Assembly (NCBI GenBank): GCA_021814355.1
Contig: JAKAIJ010000060.1
Location: 1-12,348, forward strand
Origin: Acidobacteriota bacterium
GTDB lineage: Bacteria; Acidobacteriota; UBA4820; DSQY01
Reading direction: 5' to 3'
Length of the DNA stretch: 12,348 bases
This document shows, piece by piece, positions 1 to 6,281 of the stretch. Position 1 is the stretch's first letter; each line of letters begins with the position of its first letter. The notes below the pieces were generated by a model, which was not told the origin of the DNA, searched no databases, and saw only the letters and a list, made by a program, of their open reading frames with translations. A program made the position numbers and the translations under genes.

Positions 1-582
1 GGCGTGGAAGAGCAGGAGCAGCAGCAGGACCCCGGCCGCGAGGAGGAAGGCGGGGGGCCATCCGGCGACCCCGGCAAAGGCCACCAGCCACCCACTGCCG
101 GCGATGAGCGCCAGGCGGTAGGCCATTGCCTGGTAGCCCACGAAGGCCGCCTGCCGCGCCCGGTCCAGGGACTCGAGGTAGAAGCCGTCCACGGCGATGT
201 CGTGGGTCGCGGCCATCAAGGCCATCGCCAGGAACGCGGCGGAGGCGGCCGCGAGCACCCAGGGCGTCGCGGCGGCGAGGGCGAGGGCCGCCGCGGTCGC
301 CACGAGGGCTCCCTCCGCCAGAAGAAGCCAGCGGCGCTTCGTGGCATAGGCGTCCACCAGCGGGGCCCAGAGGAATTTGACGACCCACGGGATGCGGTAG
401 AGGGCCGTGAGGCCGAGGGCCTGGAGGCTGGCCCCGTGCTCGCGGAAGAAGACGGTGGGCAGCTGTGCGAGAACCAGGCTGTAGGGGAAGCCCTCGGCGA
501 AGTAGGTGCTGAGCACCCAGAAGGGCGGCCTGGGCCTGGGTTCCGTTCCGGCCTCCGCCCCGACGGCCCCGCGCTCCGCCAA
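1..582 (-). CDS. AmpG/PAT-like MFS transporter, N-terminal half (partial)
   Basis: This gene runs off the left edge; 194 N-terminal residues are visible. Four or five hydrophobic helices can be seen, and the sequence around KFLWAPLVD (residues 69-77) and ATHDIAVDGFY (125-135) is characteristic of the AmpG/PAT branch of the major facilitator superfamily. That family imports anhydro-muropeptides or related substrates across the inner membrane, in cell-wall recycling. The best start is TTG at 582, about 4-6 nt after GGAGGTGG. An in-frame GTG at 588 sits on top of that ribosome site and is less likely. The N-terminus is a short polar, Pro/Arg-rich tail before helix 1 (about residue 20). The gene is divergent from the PEBP gene, with only 75 bp between starts. 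The substrate is uncertain: family members also carry acetyl-CoA or sugars. The family call is firm, the substrate inferred. Confidence 0.85.
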   Translation of the reverse strand, partial: MAERGAVGAEAGTEPRPRPPFWVLSTYFAEGFPYSLVLAQLPTVFFREHGASLQALGLTALYRIPWVVKFLWAPLVDAYATKRRWLLLAEGALVATAAALALAAATPWVLAAASAAFLAMALMAATHDIAVDGFYLESLDRARQAAFVGYQAMAYRLALIAGSGWLVAFAGVAGWPPAFLLAAGVLLLLLLFHA

Positions 583-625
583 CGCCACCTCCTCGGAGCA
601 GGATACCACCCGCCCCGGCGTCGGG

Positions 626-654
626 GTATAATGGCTTGTCCTTGCACGGGGGAA
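626..654 (-). promoter_or_regulatory. Possible overlapping promoter for the MFS transporter
   Basis: On the minus strand TTCCCC (649-654) and TTATAC (626-631) are 17 bp apart and share the -10 region of the PEBP promoter in the opposite direction. The -35 matches only half of the consensus. If real, the start would be near 618, about 36 nt before the TTG start. Confidence 0.3.
627..632 (+). promoter_or_regulatory. -10 box (TATAAT) for the PEBP-glycosyltransferase unit
   Basis: A perfect TATAAT lies 25 bp before the PEBP start codon, with a ribosome site (GGGGGAA, 648-654) between them. No good -35 hexamer exists at the right distance. A perfect 5-bp inverted repeat, CCCCG/CGGGG (613-617 and 622-626), abuts the -10 box and may be an operator or an activator site. 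Confidence 0.6.
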
Positions 655-657
655 CCG

Positions 658-1194
658 ATGCGCATCCTGCTCCTGACGGTGGCGCTTTGCCTGGCGGCCC
701 TGGCGGGGGCCTCCCCGCCTTCCGCCGCGCCGGGCTTCGCGCTCAAAAGCGGCGCCTTCACTCCGGGCCAGCCCATCCCCGCCCGCCACACCTGCGACGG
801 GCAGGACCTCTCGCCCGAGCTCCACTGGAGCGGCGCGCCCGAAAATACCCGCGCCTTTGCGCTCCTCTGCGACGATCCCGACGCCCCTTCGGGCACGTGG
901 GTCCACTGGGTCGTTTACGACCTGCCGCCCGCGGCGGTTAGCCTCCCCGAGGGGAGCGGCCGGTCGGTCCAGCTCCCCGCCGGGAGCCGCGAGGGACTCA
1001 ACGGCTGGGGAAAGACCGGCTACCGCGGCCCCTGCCCGCCGCCGGGCAAGCCGCACCGGTACTTCTTCCGCCTCTACGCGCTCGACGCTCCGCTGGGCCT
1101 CGCTCCGAGCGCCGCCCGGGGGGCCGTGGAGCGGGCCATGGCCGGCCACGTTCTCGCCAGCGCCGAGCTGGTGGGAACCTACGGCCGGCGCTGA
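658..1194 (+). CDS. Secreted YbhB/YbcL family PEBP-like protein
   Basis: A 178-residue protein of the phosphatidylethanolamine-binding (Raf kinase inhibitor-like) superfamily, bacterial YbhB/YbcL branch. Visible marks are DDPDAP (72-77), GTWVHWVVYDLP (79-90) and GYRGPCPPPGKPHRYFFRLY (121-140), which form the conserved anion-binding pocket. Residues 1-18 are a hydrophobic signal peptide (MRILLLTVALCLAALAGA), so the mature protein is probably periplasmic; E. coli YbcL is likewise exported while YbhB is cytoplasmic. The biochemical role of bacterial members is poorly defined. The reading frame stays open far upstream, but the start at 658 follows a TATAAT box and a ribosome site and begins with the signal peptide. 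The glycosyltransferase starts 12 nt after the stop, so the two are probably co-transcribed, though no functional link is evident. Confidence 0.92.
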   Translation: MRILLLTVALCLAALAGASPPSAAPGFALKSGAFTPGQPIPARHTCDGQDLSPELHWSGAPENTRAFALLCDDPDAPSGTWVHWVVYDLPPAAVSLPEGSGRSVQLPAGSREGLNGWGKTGYRGPCPPPGKPHRYFFRLYALDAPLGLAPSAARGAVERAMAGHVLASAELVGTYGRR

Positions 1195-1206
1195 CCGGGA
1201 GGCCCC

Positions 1207-2346
1207 TTGCCGGACGAGAGAACCCTCGTCACCCTCCACCTGAACACCGAACGGACCTTCCGCGGCGGGGAGGTCCAGACCCTGGGGCTCGTCCGCCTGC
1301 TGACCCGGAAAGGGCACCGAGCCATCCTGCTCGCCCGGGAGGGCGGCCCCCTCCTGGAGCGCGCCCTCGCCGCGGGTGTCGAGGCCTTCCCCTGGTCCCC
1401 GCGCGGGGAGTGGGACCTGGCCTCGGCGCTACGGCTCCACCGCTTCCTGGTCCGCGAAGAGGTGGACCTGATCCACGCCCACACGGCCCATGCGTTGACC
1501 CTCGCCCTCGTGGCGCGCGGTCCGCGCTCCGTCCCGAAGGTGGTGGCGAGCCGGCGCGTCTCCTTCCCCCTGCGCGGCCCCCTCTCGAAGGCCAAGTACG
1601 GCCGGGCCGACGCGGTGGTCGCCGTGTCGGGGCCCATCCGCGACGCCCTCGTGGCGGACGGGCTCGACCCGGCAAAGGTCCGGGTGGTTCACTCCGGCGT
1701 GGACCTCTCGCGCTTTATGCACCTTCCGGACCGCGCAGCGGCGCGGCGCGCCCTGGCCATCCCCCCCCAGAAGCTGGTGGTGGGGGTGGTGGGCGCCCTC
1801 GTGGGCCACAAGGGCCACGGCCATTTCCTCTCCGCCTTCAACCGGCTCTGGGTGGAGGTGCCCCAGGCCTTCGCGGTCTTCGTGGGGGACGGCAGGAACC
1901 GCGCCGTCCTGGAGCACCAGGCTGCGGCGGGCGGACTCCCCGTCCGGTTCGCCGGGGAGATGGCCGAGCCCGCGCCGGTCTACCCCGCCTTCGACATGCT
2001 GGTGCTCCCCTCCCGCTCTGGCGAGGGGTCCCCCGGCGTCATCAAGGAGGCCGCCGCGGCCGGCGTACCCGTGGTGGCGACCAACCTCAGCGGCACTTCC
2101 GAGATTCTGCGCGACGGGGAGGAGGCGCTCCTGGTCCCGCCGGAGGATTCGGGGGTCATGGCACGGGCCATGCTGCGGCTCGCCGCGGACCCGGAGCTGC
2201 GGCGCGCCCTCGCCGCCAGAGCCCGCGTCCGCGTGGAGGAGTTCTCGCTCGAGGCCACCGCCGAGCGGACCTGGGAGGTCTATTTGGATCTCTTGGGCCC
2301 CGCGGAGGCGCGTCGTGGTCTGGTTTCCGCGCAGAGTCGCAAGTAG
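1207..2346 (+). CDS. GT4-family glycosyltransferase
   Basis: A 379-residue GT-B fold glycosyltransferase of family 4. The N-terminal acceptor domain opens with FRGGEVQTLGLVRLLTRKGH (18-37), the usual glycine-rich GT4 loop. AVVAVSGPIRDAL (136-148) and KVRVVHSGVDLSRF (157-170) mark the inter-domain crossing. The C-terminal nucleotide-sugar domain begins at VGALVGHKGHGHFL (195-208) and carries the E-x7-E motif as E273/E281 in SGEGSPGVIKEAAAAG. It probably transfers a sugar from an NDP- or UDP-donor to a lipid, glycan or small-molecule acceptor at the cytoplasmic face of the membrane; neither donor nor acceptor can be read from the sequence. It uses a TTG start, with GGGAGG (1198-1203) just upstream. 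The last 67 bp overlap the 3' end of the convergent HTH-receiver gene. Confidence 0.9.
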   Translation: MPDERTLVTLHLNTERTFRGGEVQTLGLVRLLTRKGHRAILLAREGGPLLERALAAGVEAFPWSPRGEWDLASALRLHRFLVREEVDLIHAHTAHALTLALVARGPRSVPKVVASRRVSFPLRGPLSKAKYGRADAVVAVSGPIRDALVADGLDPAKVRVVHSGVDLSRFMHLPDRAAARRALAIPPQKLVVGVVGALVGHKGHGHFLSAFNRLWVEVPQAFAVFVGDGRNRAVLEHQAAAGGLPVRFAGEMAEPAPVYPAFDMLVLPSRSGEGSPGVIKEAAAAGVPVVATNLSGTSEILRDGEEALLVPPEDSGVMARAMLRLAADPELRRALAARARVRVEEFSLEATAERTWEVYLDLLGPAEARRGLVSAQSRK

Positions 2347-2912
2347 GGAAACGCGTGCCGCAGGAGTGCCCGGAGGGCCGCGGCTTCCAGCGGCTTGGAG
2401 AGCACGTCCAGCAGGCCGGCCTTTTCGCCGGCCTCCGCCGCCTCCACCGTGAGGCGCCGCGTTGCGCCCGCGGCCCGGATGTGGGAGAGGCCGGGCGTGC
2501 GGCGTACCTGGGCCCAGGCCGACGACCAGTCCAGCTTGGGGTCGTCCAGATCGAAGAGGACCAGGTGGGGCTCGAACGAGTAGAGGAGCCTGCCCGCCTC
2601 GAAGGCGTCCGCGGGGGCCTTCACCTCCAGGTCGGAGGAGAGGGCGCGCAGGACCGACGCCGCGGCGCGGCGCGCCGCGGCGTCGCGCTCCATCAGGAGG
2701 ACGCGCCGCGTCCCGGGCGCGAAGTCCTGCTCCGTAGGCATGTGGTGCCGCTCCAAAAAGGCGTCCAGGTCCTCGCGGCGGATGCGCCGGTGCCCCCCGG
2801 GGGTCCGGTAGGCCGGAAGGAGGCCCTGGTCCACCCAGGCCCGGACGGTGTAGGGGCTGACGCTGCAGTAGCGCCCCGCTTCCCAGGTGGTGAGCACCGC
2901 GCGCCCGGGCAC
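2280..2912 (-). CDS. Excisionase-type HTH protein with C-terminal receiver-like domain
   Basis: A 210-residue two-domain regulator. Residues 6-58 form a MerR/excisionase-type winged helix (TTWEAGRYCSVSPYTVRAWV, then the wing TPGGHRRIRREDLDAFL). Residues 69-187 resemble a response-regulator receiver: VLLMERD with acidic E75/D77, LVLFDLDD with likely phospho-acceptor D121, AAGAT with T151, and LSKPL with K173. DNA binding at the N-terminus and receiver at the C-terminus is the reverse of most response regulators. The start is GTG at 2912, six bases after GAGGGG; GTG at 2897 is an alternative that just trims five residues. It begins 10 bp after the bactofilin stop, so it is probably translated from the same mRNA. 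No histidine kinase is nearby. Target genes are unknown; autoregulation of this pair is a reasonable guess. The 3' end overlaps the convergent glycosyltransferase gene. Confidence 0.85.
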   Translation of the reverse strand: MPGRAVLTTWEAGRYCSVSPYTVRAWVDQGLLPAYRTPGGHRRIRREDLDAFLERHHMPTEQDFAPGTRRVLLMERDAAARRAAASVLRALSSDLEVKAPADAFEAGRLLYSFEPHLVLFDLDDPKLDWSSAWAQVRRTPGLSHIRAAGATRRLTVEAAEAGEKAGLLDVLSKPLEAAALRALLRHAFPYLRLCAETRPRRASAGPKRSK

Positions 2913-2922
2913 CGCCGTCCCC

Positions 2923-3264
2923 TCAGCCCAGGTCCCGGGTGACGAAGTCGCCCGGCCCCTCGGTGAGAACTCTCCCCGAGAGGACGCCGCCATCCTCCAC
3001 CTGGATGTGGGCCGAGCGGACGTCCCCGACGACCCGTCCCCCCGGCCGGAGGTGGAACGCCGCGGAGGCCAGGACGTTGCCCTCCACGGTCCCGGCCACC
3101 TCCACCTCCCGGCCCTGGATATCGCCCTTCACCTGGGCCCCCGCCGCCACGACCACCCGGGCGGTGGAACTCACCGAGCCCTCCAGGACCCCTTCCACCC
3201 GCAGGTCCTCCTCGGTCACCAGGGCGCCCGTCAGCCGGGCCGTCGCGTCGAGCCGCGTCTCCAC
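2923..3264 (-). CDS. Bactofilin family cytoskeletal protein
   Basis: A 113-residue bactofilin, the single-domain right-handed beta-helix that self-assembles into filaments at the inner membrane and scaffolds cell-shape, polarity or stalk/envelope functions. The repeating pattern of short beta strands ending in glycine is clear: LRVEGVLEGSV, VVVAAGAQVKGDI, VEVAGTVEGNVLA, FHLRPGGRVVGDV, IQVEDGGVLSGRV. The length is typical of compact bactofilins, with a short N-terminal tail (METRLDATARL) and a short acidic C-terminal tail. The start is GTG at 3264, with a strong GGAGG at 3271-3275. It is the first gene of a unit with the HTH-receiver protein. No M23 peptidase gene is adjacent, although bactofilins often sit next to one. 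The family call is firm; which shape process it serves is unknown. Confidence 0.9.
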   Translation of the reverse strand: METRLDATARLTGALVTEEDLRVEGVLEGSVSSTARVVVAAGAQVKGDIQGREVEVAGTVEGNVLASAAFHLRPGGRVVGDVRSAHIQVEDGGVLSGRVLTEGPGDFVTRDLG

Positions 3265-3282
3265 GCCCCACCTCCGGAGGGG

Positions 3283-3311
3283 AGGATATCAGTTAAACTT
3301 CTTCAGCGCAA
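3283..3311 (-). promoter_or_regulatory. Candidate promoter for the bactofilin unit
   Basis: Minus-strand TTGCGC (3306-3311) and TATCCT (3283-3288) are separated by 17 bp inside an AT-rich island (about 3287-3342) that stands out from its GC-rich surroundings. Each hexamer matches four of six consensus bases. The implied start is near 3276, leaving a very short leader that begins almost at the ribosome site. Confidence 0.45.
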
Positions 3312-3348
3312 GAAAATGGTAATAAGTGGGAATCTTTAGAGACGCGTC

Positions 3349-3381
3349 GCGGGGCTTGTCCGGCGGAGCTCACGGCCCCGC
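3349..3381 (-). terminator. Weak hairpin after the KimA-like gene
   Basis: GCGGGGC (3349-3355) can pair with GCCCCGC (3375-3381), overlapping the last base of the transporter gene. The stem is seven G-C-rich pairs but the loop is long (19 nt) and no uridine run follows, so it would not be a classical intrinsic terminator. Rho-dependent ending is as likely. Confidence 0.2.
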
Positions 3382-5345
3382 TACAGCCGCATCCGGATGG
3401 GGAGAATCACCGTCTGGAGACCGCTGAACTGGAGCCGCTTCTGGATCGTGTGGGCGGTGTCGTTGTGCAGGACCCGGTAGTAGAACTTCTCCCGGGCGAA
3501 GACCAACTTCCCGAGGTAGAAGACCGCCTTGGGGTACTCCCGGCTCACCGCTTCGCAGAGTGTCTCGGCCTCCTGGAGCACGTCGGTCCCGATCCGGAAG
3601 CGGCTTTCGGCTCTCAGTCCAAGGCGGCGCGCCAGCGCCACGTACCGGTCGAGATTCTCCTGGGTGCTCTTTTCCAGGGACGCGAGCTCGGCGCTGCCTT
3701 TGAAAACCCCGGAATCCACGGCTCCCACGGAAAGGAAGAGGATGTTCTCGTAGTAATTCGGAAAGAGCCGCATGATGTTGAGAAGGGAGTGGATGCCCAG
3801 TCCGCCGTAGCCCGAGACCAGGAGGGCCGCCACGGGCTTCTCCCGCTGGAGGGGGTCGGTGTTCGCGGGAGCACCGTGGGACGGAATCTGCGAGAGGATC
3901 GTATCCAGGTTCGCAATCTCCTGCCGCACGCCGTTGTAGTGTCTCTTGACCAGGAAGCACAGCGTAATGAACGCCGTCGTCAGGACCAGGGTGAGCCAGC
4001 CGCCCTCCTTGAACTTCTCGAACGTCGTGATGACCAGGATCACGATGCAGAGAAGGAAAGTGACGCCGTGCAGAACGACGTAACGCAGCCAGTTCGCATG
4101 GCGCGCGCGCTCGGAGATCCAAAAACGGCTCATGCCGAGTTGGGTCAGGCTGAACGTCAGAAACACGTTGATGGAGTATAGGACGACGAGCAGCGTCACC
4201 TGGCCCTTCGTGTAAAGGATCGCGAGGCCCGCGGCGATTCCCATGATGAGGATGCCGTTCTGCGTGACGAGGCGGTCCGAGAGGTTGGCAAACCTGTGGG
4301 GCACCCAGGAATCCATCGCCATGTTCGCGAGGACGCGCGGCCCGTCAATGAAGCCGGCCTGGGCCGCCACGACGAGGAGTGCCCCTTCCGAGAGGAGGGC
4401 GATCACGACGAACCACGCGCCCACCTGAAAGGAACCCACGTGCCAGCTCCCCGCGACGCGCTCGAGCAGGACGGCGTTCATCGTCTTGCCTTCCGCGGGA
4501 GCGGCGCCCCACAGCAGGTAGCAGACGAGGATGCCCGCCGCGGTGAAGGCCAGCGACAGCGCCATGTAGAGCATCGTCCGTTTGCCGGTGGCCACCTTCG
4601 GCTCGCGTAGGATGGGCAGGCCGTTCGAGACGGCCTCGATGCCGGTGTAGGTCCCGCCTCCCAGCGAGAAGGCGCGCAGGAAGACGAGCAGGAGCGCGAC
4701 CCACCCCAGGGAGCCGAGGTCGTGCGACAGGGCGCTCTGGTTCTCCCGGATCACCTGGGGAAGGGCCCACGCCCGCGCAAGAACCCCGTAAAGGATGAGA
4801 ATGACGTGGGTTACGACGAACGTCATGAAGATCGGCAGGAGAATCTTTACCGACTCCTTCACGCCGCGGAGGTTGAGCACGAGGAGGATGGCCAGAACCA
4901 AGAGGTCCGCCGGGACCTTATACCCCCGCCAGGCCGGAGGGAGAAAGCTGAAGAGGGCATCCATGCTTGACGCGATGGAGATGGCGATCGTGAGGACGTA
5001 GTCCACCACGAGCGCCGAGCCCGAGACGACCCCCGCCTTCGGGCCCAGAAGCTTGCTCGACACGATGTAACCGCCTCCGCCGCTCGGGAAATGCTCGATC
5101 AAGAGGCTGTAGGCAAAGGAAATAACGCCCACCGTGAGGGCCATGAGGAGGGCAAGGTACAGAGCCAAATGCTCGTGGCCGCCCAGGGCTCTGAAGGCCT
5201 CCTCGGGACCGTAGCACGAGGAGGACAAGCCGTCGGCTCCCATCCCGACCCACGCGAGGAAGGCCACGAGAGAAAGTTTGTGGTAGATGTGGGGGTCCCG
5301 AAGATCTTTGGGTTTTCCGATCAGCAGCTCTTTGAGCGAGGGCAT
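3381..5345 (-). CDS. kimA: KimA-type APC family potassium transporter
   Basis: A 654-residue APC-superfamily permease with about twelve helices (residues 25-470) and a long cytoplasmic C-terminal domain (about 500-654) like that of KimA. B. subtilis KimA is a proton-coupled K+ importer. Positions lining its K+ path appear conserved: D38 and Y45 in ADGLSSSCYGPEE (same spacing as KimA D36/Y43), D115-Y116-x2-T119-x3-S123 in VDYVLTIAIS, T234 and E237 in YTGIEAVSNG, and Y390 in LLVVLYSINVFL. The N-terminal LIGKP is also shared. The start ATG has a weak AGGT eight bases upstream. A ydaO-class c-di-AMP aptamer lies in the leader, as in B. subtilis, which argues for K+ rather than an amino acid as substrate. 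The motif comparison is from memory; an alignment would settle it. Confidence 0.88.
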   Translation of the reverse strand: MPSLKELLIGKPKDLRDPHIYHKLSLVAFLAWVGMGADGLSSSCYGPEEAFRALGGHEHLALYLALLMALTVGVISFAYSLLIEHFPSGGGGYIVSSKLLGPKAGVVSGSALVVDYVLTIAISIASSMDALFSFLPPAWRGYKVPADLLVLAILLVLNLRGVKESVKILLPIFMTFVVTHVILILYGVLARAWALPQVIRENQSALSHDLGSLGWVALLLVFLRAFSLGGGTYTGIEAVSNGLPILREPKVATGKRTMLYMALSLAFTAAGILVCYLLWGAAPAEGKTMNAVLLERVAGSWHVGSFQVGAWFVVIALLSEGALLVVAAQAGFIDGPRVLANMAMDSWVPHRFANLSDRLVTQNGILIMGIAAGLAILYTKGQVTLLVVLYSINVFLTFSLTQLGMSRFWISERARHANWLRYVVLHGVTFLLCIVILVITTFEKFKEGGWLTLVLTTAFITLCFLVKRHYNGVRQEIANLDTILSQIPSHGAPANTDPLQREKPVAALLVSGYGGLGIHSLLNIMRLFPNYYENILFLSVGAVDSGVFKGSAELASLEKSTQENLDRYVALARRLGLRAESRFRIGTDVLQEAETLCEAVSREYPKAVFYLGKLVFAREKFYYRVLHNDTAHTIQKRLQFSGLQTVILPIRMRL

Positions 5346-5426
5346 TCGGGGATACCTGAACGAGCGGTGCTTTGCGACTGAAGGGGGGCGTCCTTCGAGG
5401 AGCGCAATTTCCGGTTCCCTCCTGCT

Positions 5427-5535
5427 GCGCCTGACGGGTTAGCTGGCGGGCTCGGGCTGAGGACGGCCCTACGCTCGGCGATTCGCCCCGGGACACTGGG
5501 TCCCCGTCTCCTCCGCCCGGCGGAGGATTCGGCGC
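5427..5535 (-). promoter_or_regulatory. c-di-AMP riboswitch (ydaO/yuaA class)
   Basis: The minus strand carries the conserved blocks of the ydaO aptamer in the right order and spacing. P1 is GCGCC (5531-5535) pairing with GGCGC (5427-5431). Directly after the 5' P1 strand comes GAATCC, then a hairpin (CCTCCGCC/GGCGGAGG type), then ACGGGGACCC, GGGGCGAATC, a short hairpin and GTAGGG, then CCCGAGCCCGCCAGCTAACC before the 3' P1 strand. CAGCTAACC and GGGGNGAATC are signatures of this class. The class binds two c-di-AMP molecules and usually switches the downstream gene off when c-di-AMP is high; here that gene is the KimA-like K+ importer, the same pairing as in B. subtilis. No uridine-rich terminator is visible between aptamer and start codon (5346-5426). 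An AGGAG/CTCCT pairing just downstream could be part of the expression platform, but the mechanism is unclear. Confidence 0.9.
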
Positions 5536-5540
5536 CCACC

Positions 5541-5569
5541 CTTTTACGCCCTCCGGGGCCCCGCGTCAA
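5541..5569 (-). promoter_or_regulatory. Likely riboswitch/KimA promoter
   Basis: Minus-strand TTGACG (5564-5569) and TAAAAG (5541-5546) are 17 bp apart. The expected start, 5533-5535, coincides with the first base of the aptamer's P1 stem, which is where riboswitch transcripts usually begin. A perfect 9-bp inverted repeat (5559-5578) covers the -35 box. Confidence 0.55.
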
Positions 5570-5578
5570 GACGCGGGG
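5559..5578. repeat. Perfect inverted repeat over the -35 box
   Basis: CCCCGCGTC (5559-5567) and GACGCGGGG (5570-5578) are perfect complements separated by two bases. The repeat covers the -35 hexamer of the putative KimA promoter, so it may be a repressor operator. It lies upstream of the predicted start and would be in RNA only if the farther promoter (5672-5700) is used. Neither side has a T-run, so it is not a terminator. Confidence 0.5.
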
Positions 5579-5671
5579 AGAACGGGGGCGCCCGGAGGTA
5601 CCGGAAGCCCCGGGAATCCGGGGGGACCGTCCAGGGGGGCCAGGGGCGGGAGAACCCACCGCCGGAGCGGG

Positions 5672-5700
5672 AATATAGCACAGGTGGGGGATGTAGACAA
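5672..5700 (-). promoter_or_regulatory. Second, upstream promoter toward KimA
   Basis: Minus-strand TTGTCT (5695-5700) and TATATT (5672-5677) have a 17-bp spacer and match four and five consensus bases. If used, the transcript would have a leader of about 320 nt containing the inverted repeat and the aptamer. Confidence 0.45.
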
Positions 5701-5728
5701 AGCGGCCACCGTCCGTCCGGAAGCTTGC

Positions 5729-5757
5729 TGGACATCCGCGCCGCAGGTCTCTATATT
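5729..5757 (+). promoter_or_regulatory. Promoter of the PilZ gene
   Basis: TGGACA (5729-5734) and TATATT (5752-5757) have a 17-bp spacer and each match five of six consensus bases. The predicted start is near 5764, about 30 nt before the ATG. Confidence 0.6.
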
Positions 5758-5794
5758 TGGAGGCAGAGAACCTGTCTTCAAGCTGGAGGGTCCG

Positions 5795-6217
5795 ATGTTC
5801 GAGCGCCGCGCCAGCCAACGTGTCTGCCCCGAGAAACCCCTCAACGCACGCCTCAAGACCTCCGTGCCGGTCAAGGTGGTGGATATCTCCACGCGGGGCG
5901 TCCAACTGGAGCTGCCGAACGCCCTCCCCGTGAAGGACACGTGCGAGCTCCGGCTCCTGATGGACGACGGCGACGTGCTGCTGCGCGGCAAGGTCCGGCG
6001 CTGCCAGGTGTGGGGCTGGAAGCTCGGGGAGGAGCAGCCGAAGGTCCTGCTTTACCGCGCGGGCCTCCAGTGGGACGAGGGAAGCCGACTGGCCATGAGC
6101 CGTCTGGTGGAGGCCCTCCCCCAGCTCTTCTCGGGGCCGAGGGCTTCCAAGGAGCCCTCCCAACCCCACGCCGTTCTCACCTACCCCATTCCACCCCGGG
6201 GACCCAAGCCGTCCTGA
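5795..6217 (+). CDS. PilZ domain c-di-GMP-binding protein
   Basis: A 140-residue single-domain PilZ protein. Both parts of the c-di-GMP-binding signature are intact: RxxxR as R5-A-S-Q-R9 and (D/N)xSxxG as D30-I-S-T-R-G35, followed by the beta-barrel strands VQLELPNALPV, CELRLLMDDGDVLLRGKVRRC and AGLQWD. The C-terminal 30 residues (from about 110) are proline-rich and probably disordered. Such proteins bind the second messenger and act on partner proteins controlling motility, exopolysaccharide or adhesion; the partner is not evident here. The ATG at 5795 follows GGAGGG (5785-5790) and fits the RRxxxR motif lying at the extreme N-terminus; the frame is open further upstream, but that part is outside the domain and includes the promoter. 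The gene is divergent from the KimA-like gene and convergent with the M24 fusion gene. Confidence 0.9.
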   Translation: MFERRASQRVCPEKPLNARLKTSVPVKVVDISTRGVQLELPNALPVKDTCELRLLMDDGDVLLRGKVRRCQVWGWKLGEEQPKVLLYRAGLQWDEGSRLAMSRLVEALPQLFSGPRASKEPSQPHAVLTYPIPPRGPKPS

Positions 6218-6236
6218 GTAAAGCTCCAGAAGGCGA

Positions 6237-6248
6237 ATCGTATACGAT
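6237..6248. repeat. 12-bp perfect palindrome between convergent genes
   Basis: ATCGTATACGAT is a perfect, fairly AT-rich palindrome in the 64-bp gap between the ends of the PilZ and M24 genes. It looks like a dimeric-protein binding site. No T-rich tail follows on either strand, so a classical terminator is not supported. Confidence 0.45.
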
Positions 6249-6281
6249 AGATCACAACTTGGTATCAGAAGAGAGCTGCGC

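Noticed and set aside
4..657. Upstream extension of the PEBP frame
   Set aside because: The extension is antisense to the MFS transporter; a TATAAT box, ribosome site and signal peptide fix the start at 658.
1410..2942. Open + frame of 510 codons
   Set aside because: It lies out of frame within the glycosyltransferase and antisense to the HTH-receiver gene; its product is Gly/Arg/Pro-rich with no domain, as expected from GC-biased third positions.
5321..6169. Open - frame of 282 codons across the KimA leader and PilZ
   Set aside because: It covers the riboswitch and the antisense of PilZ; RNA motifs and promoters explain the region better.
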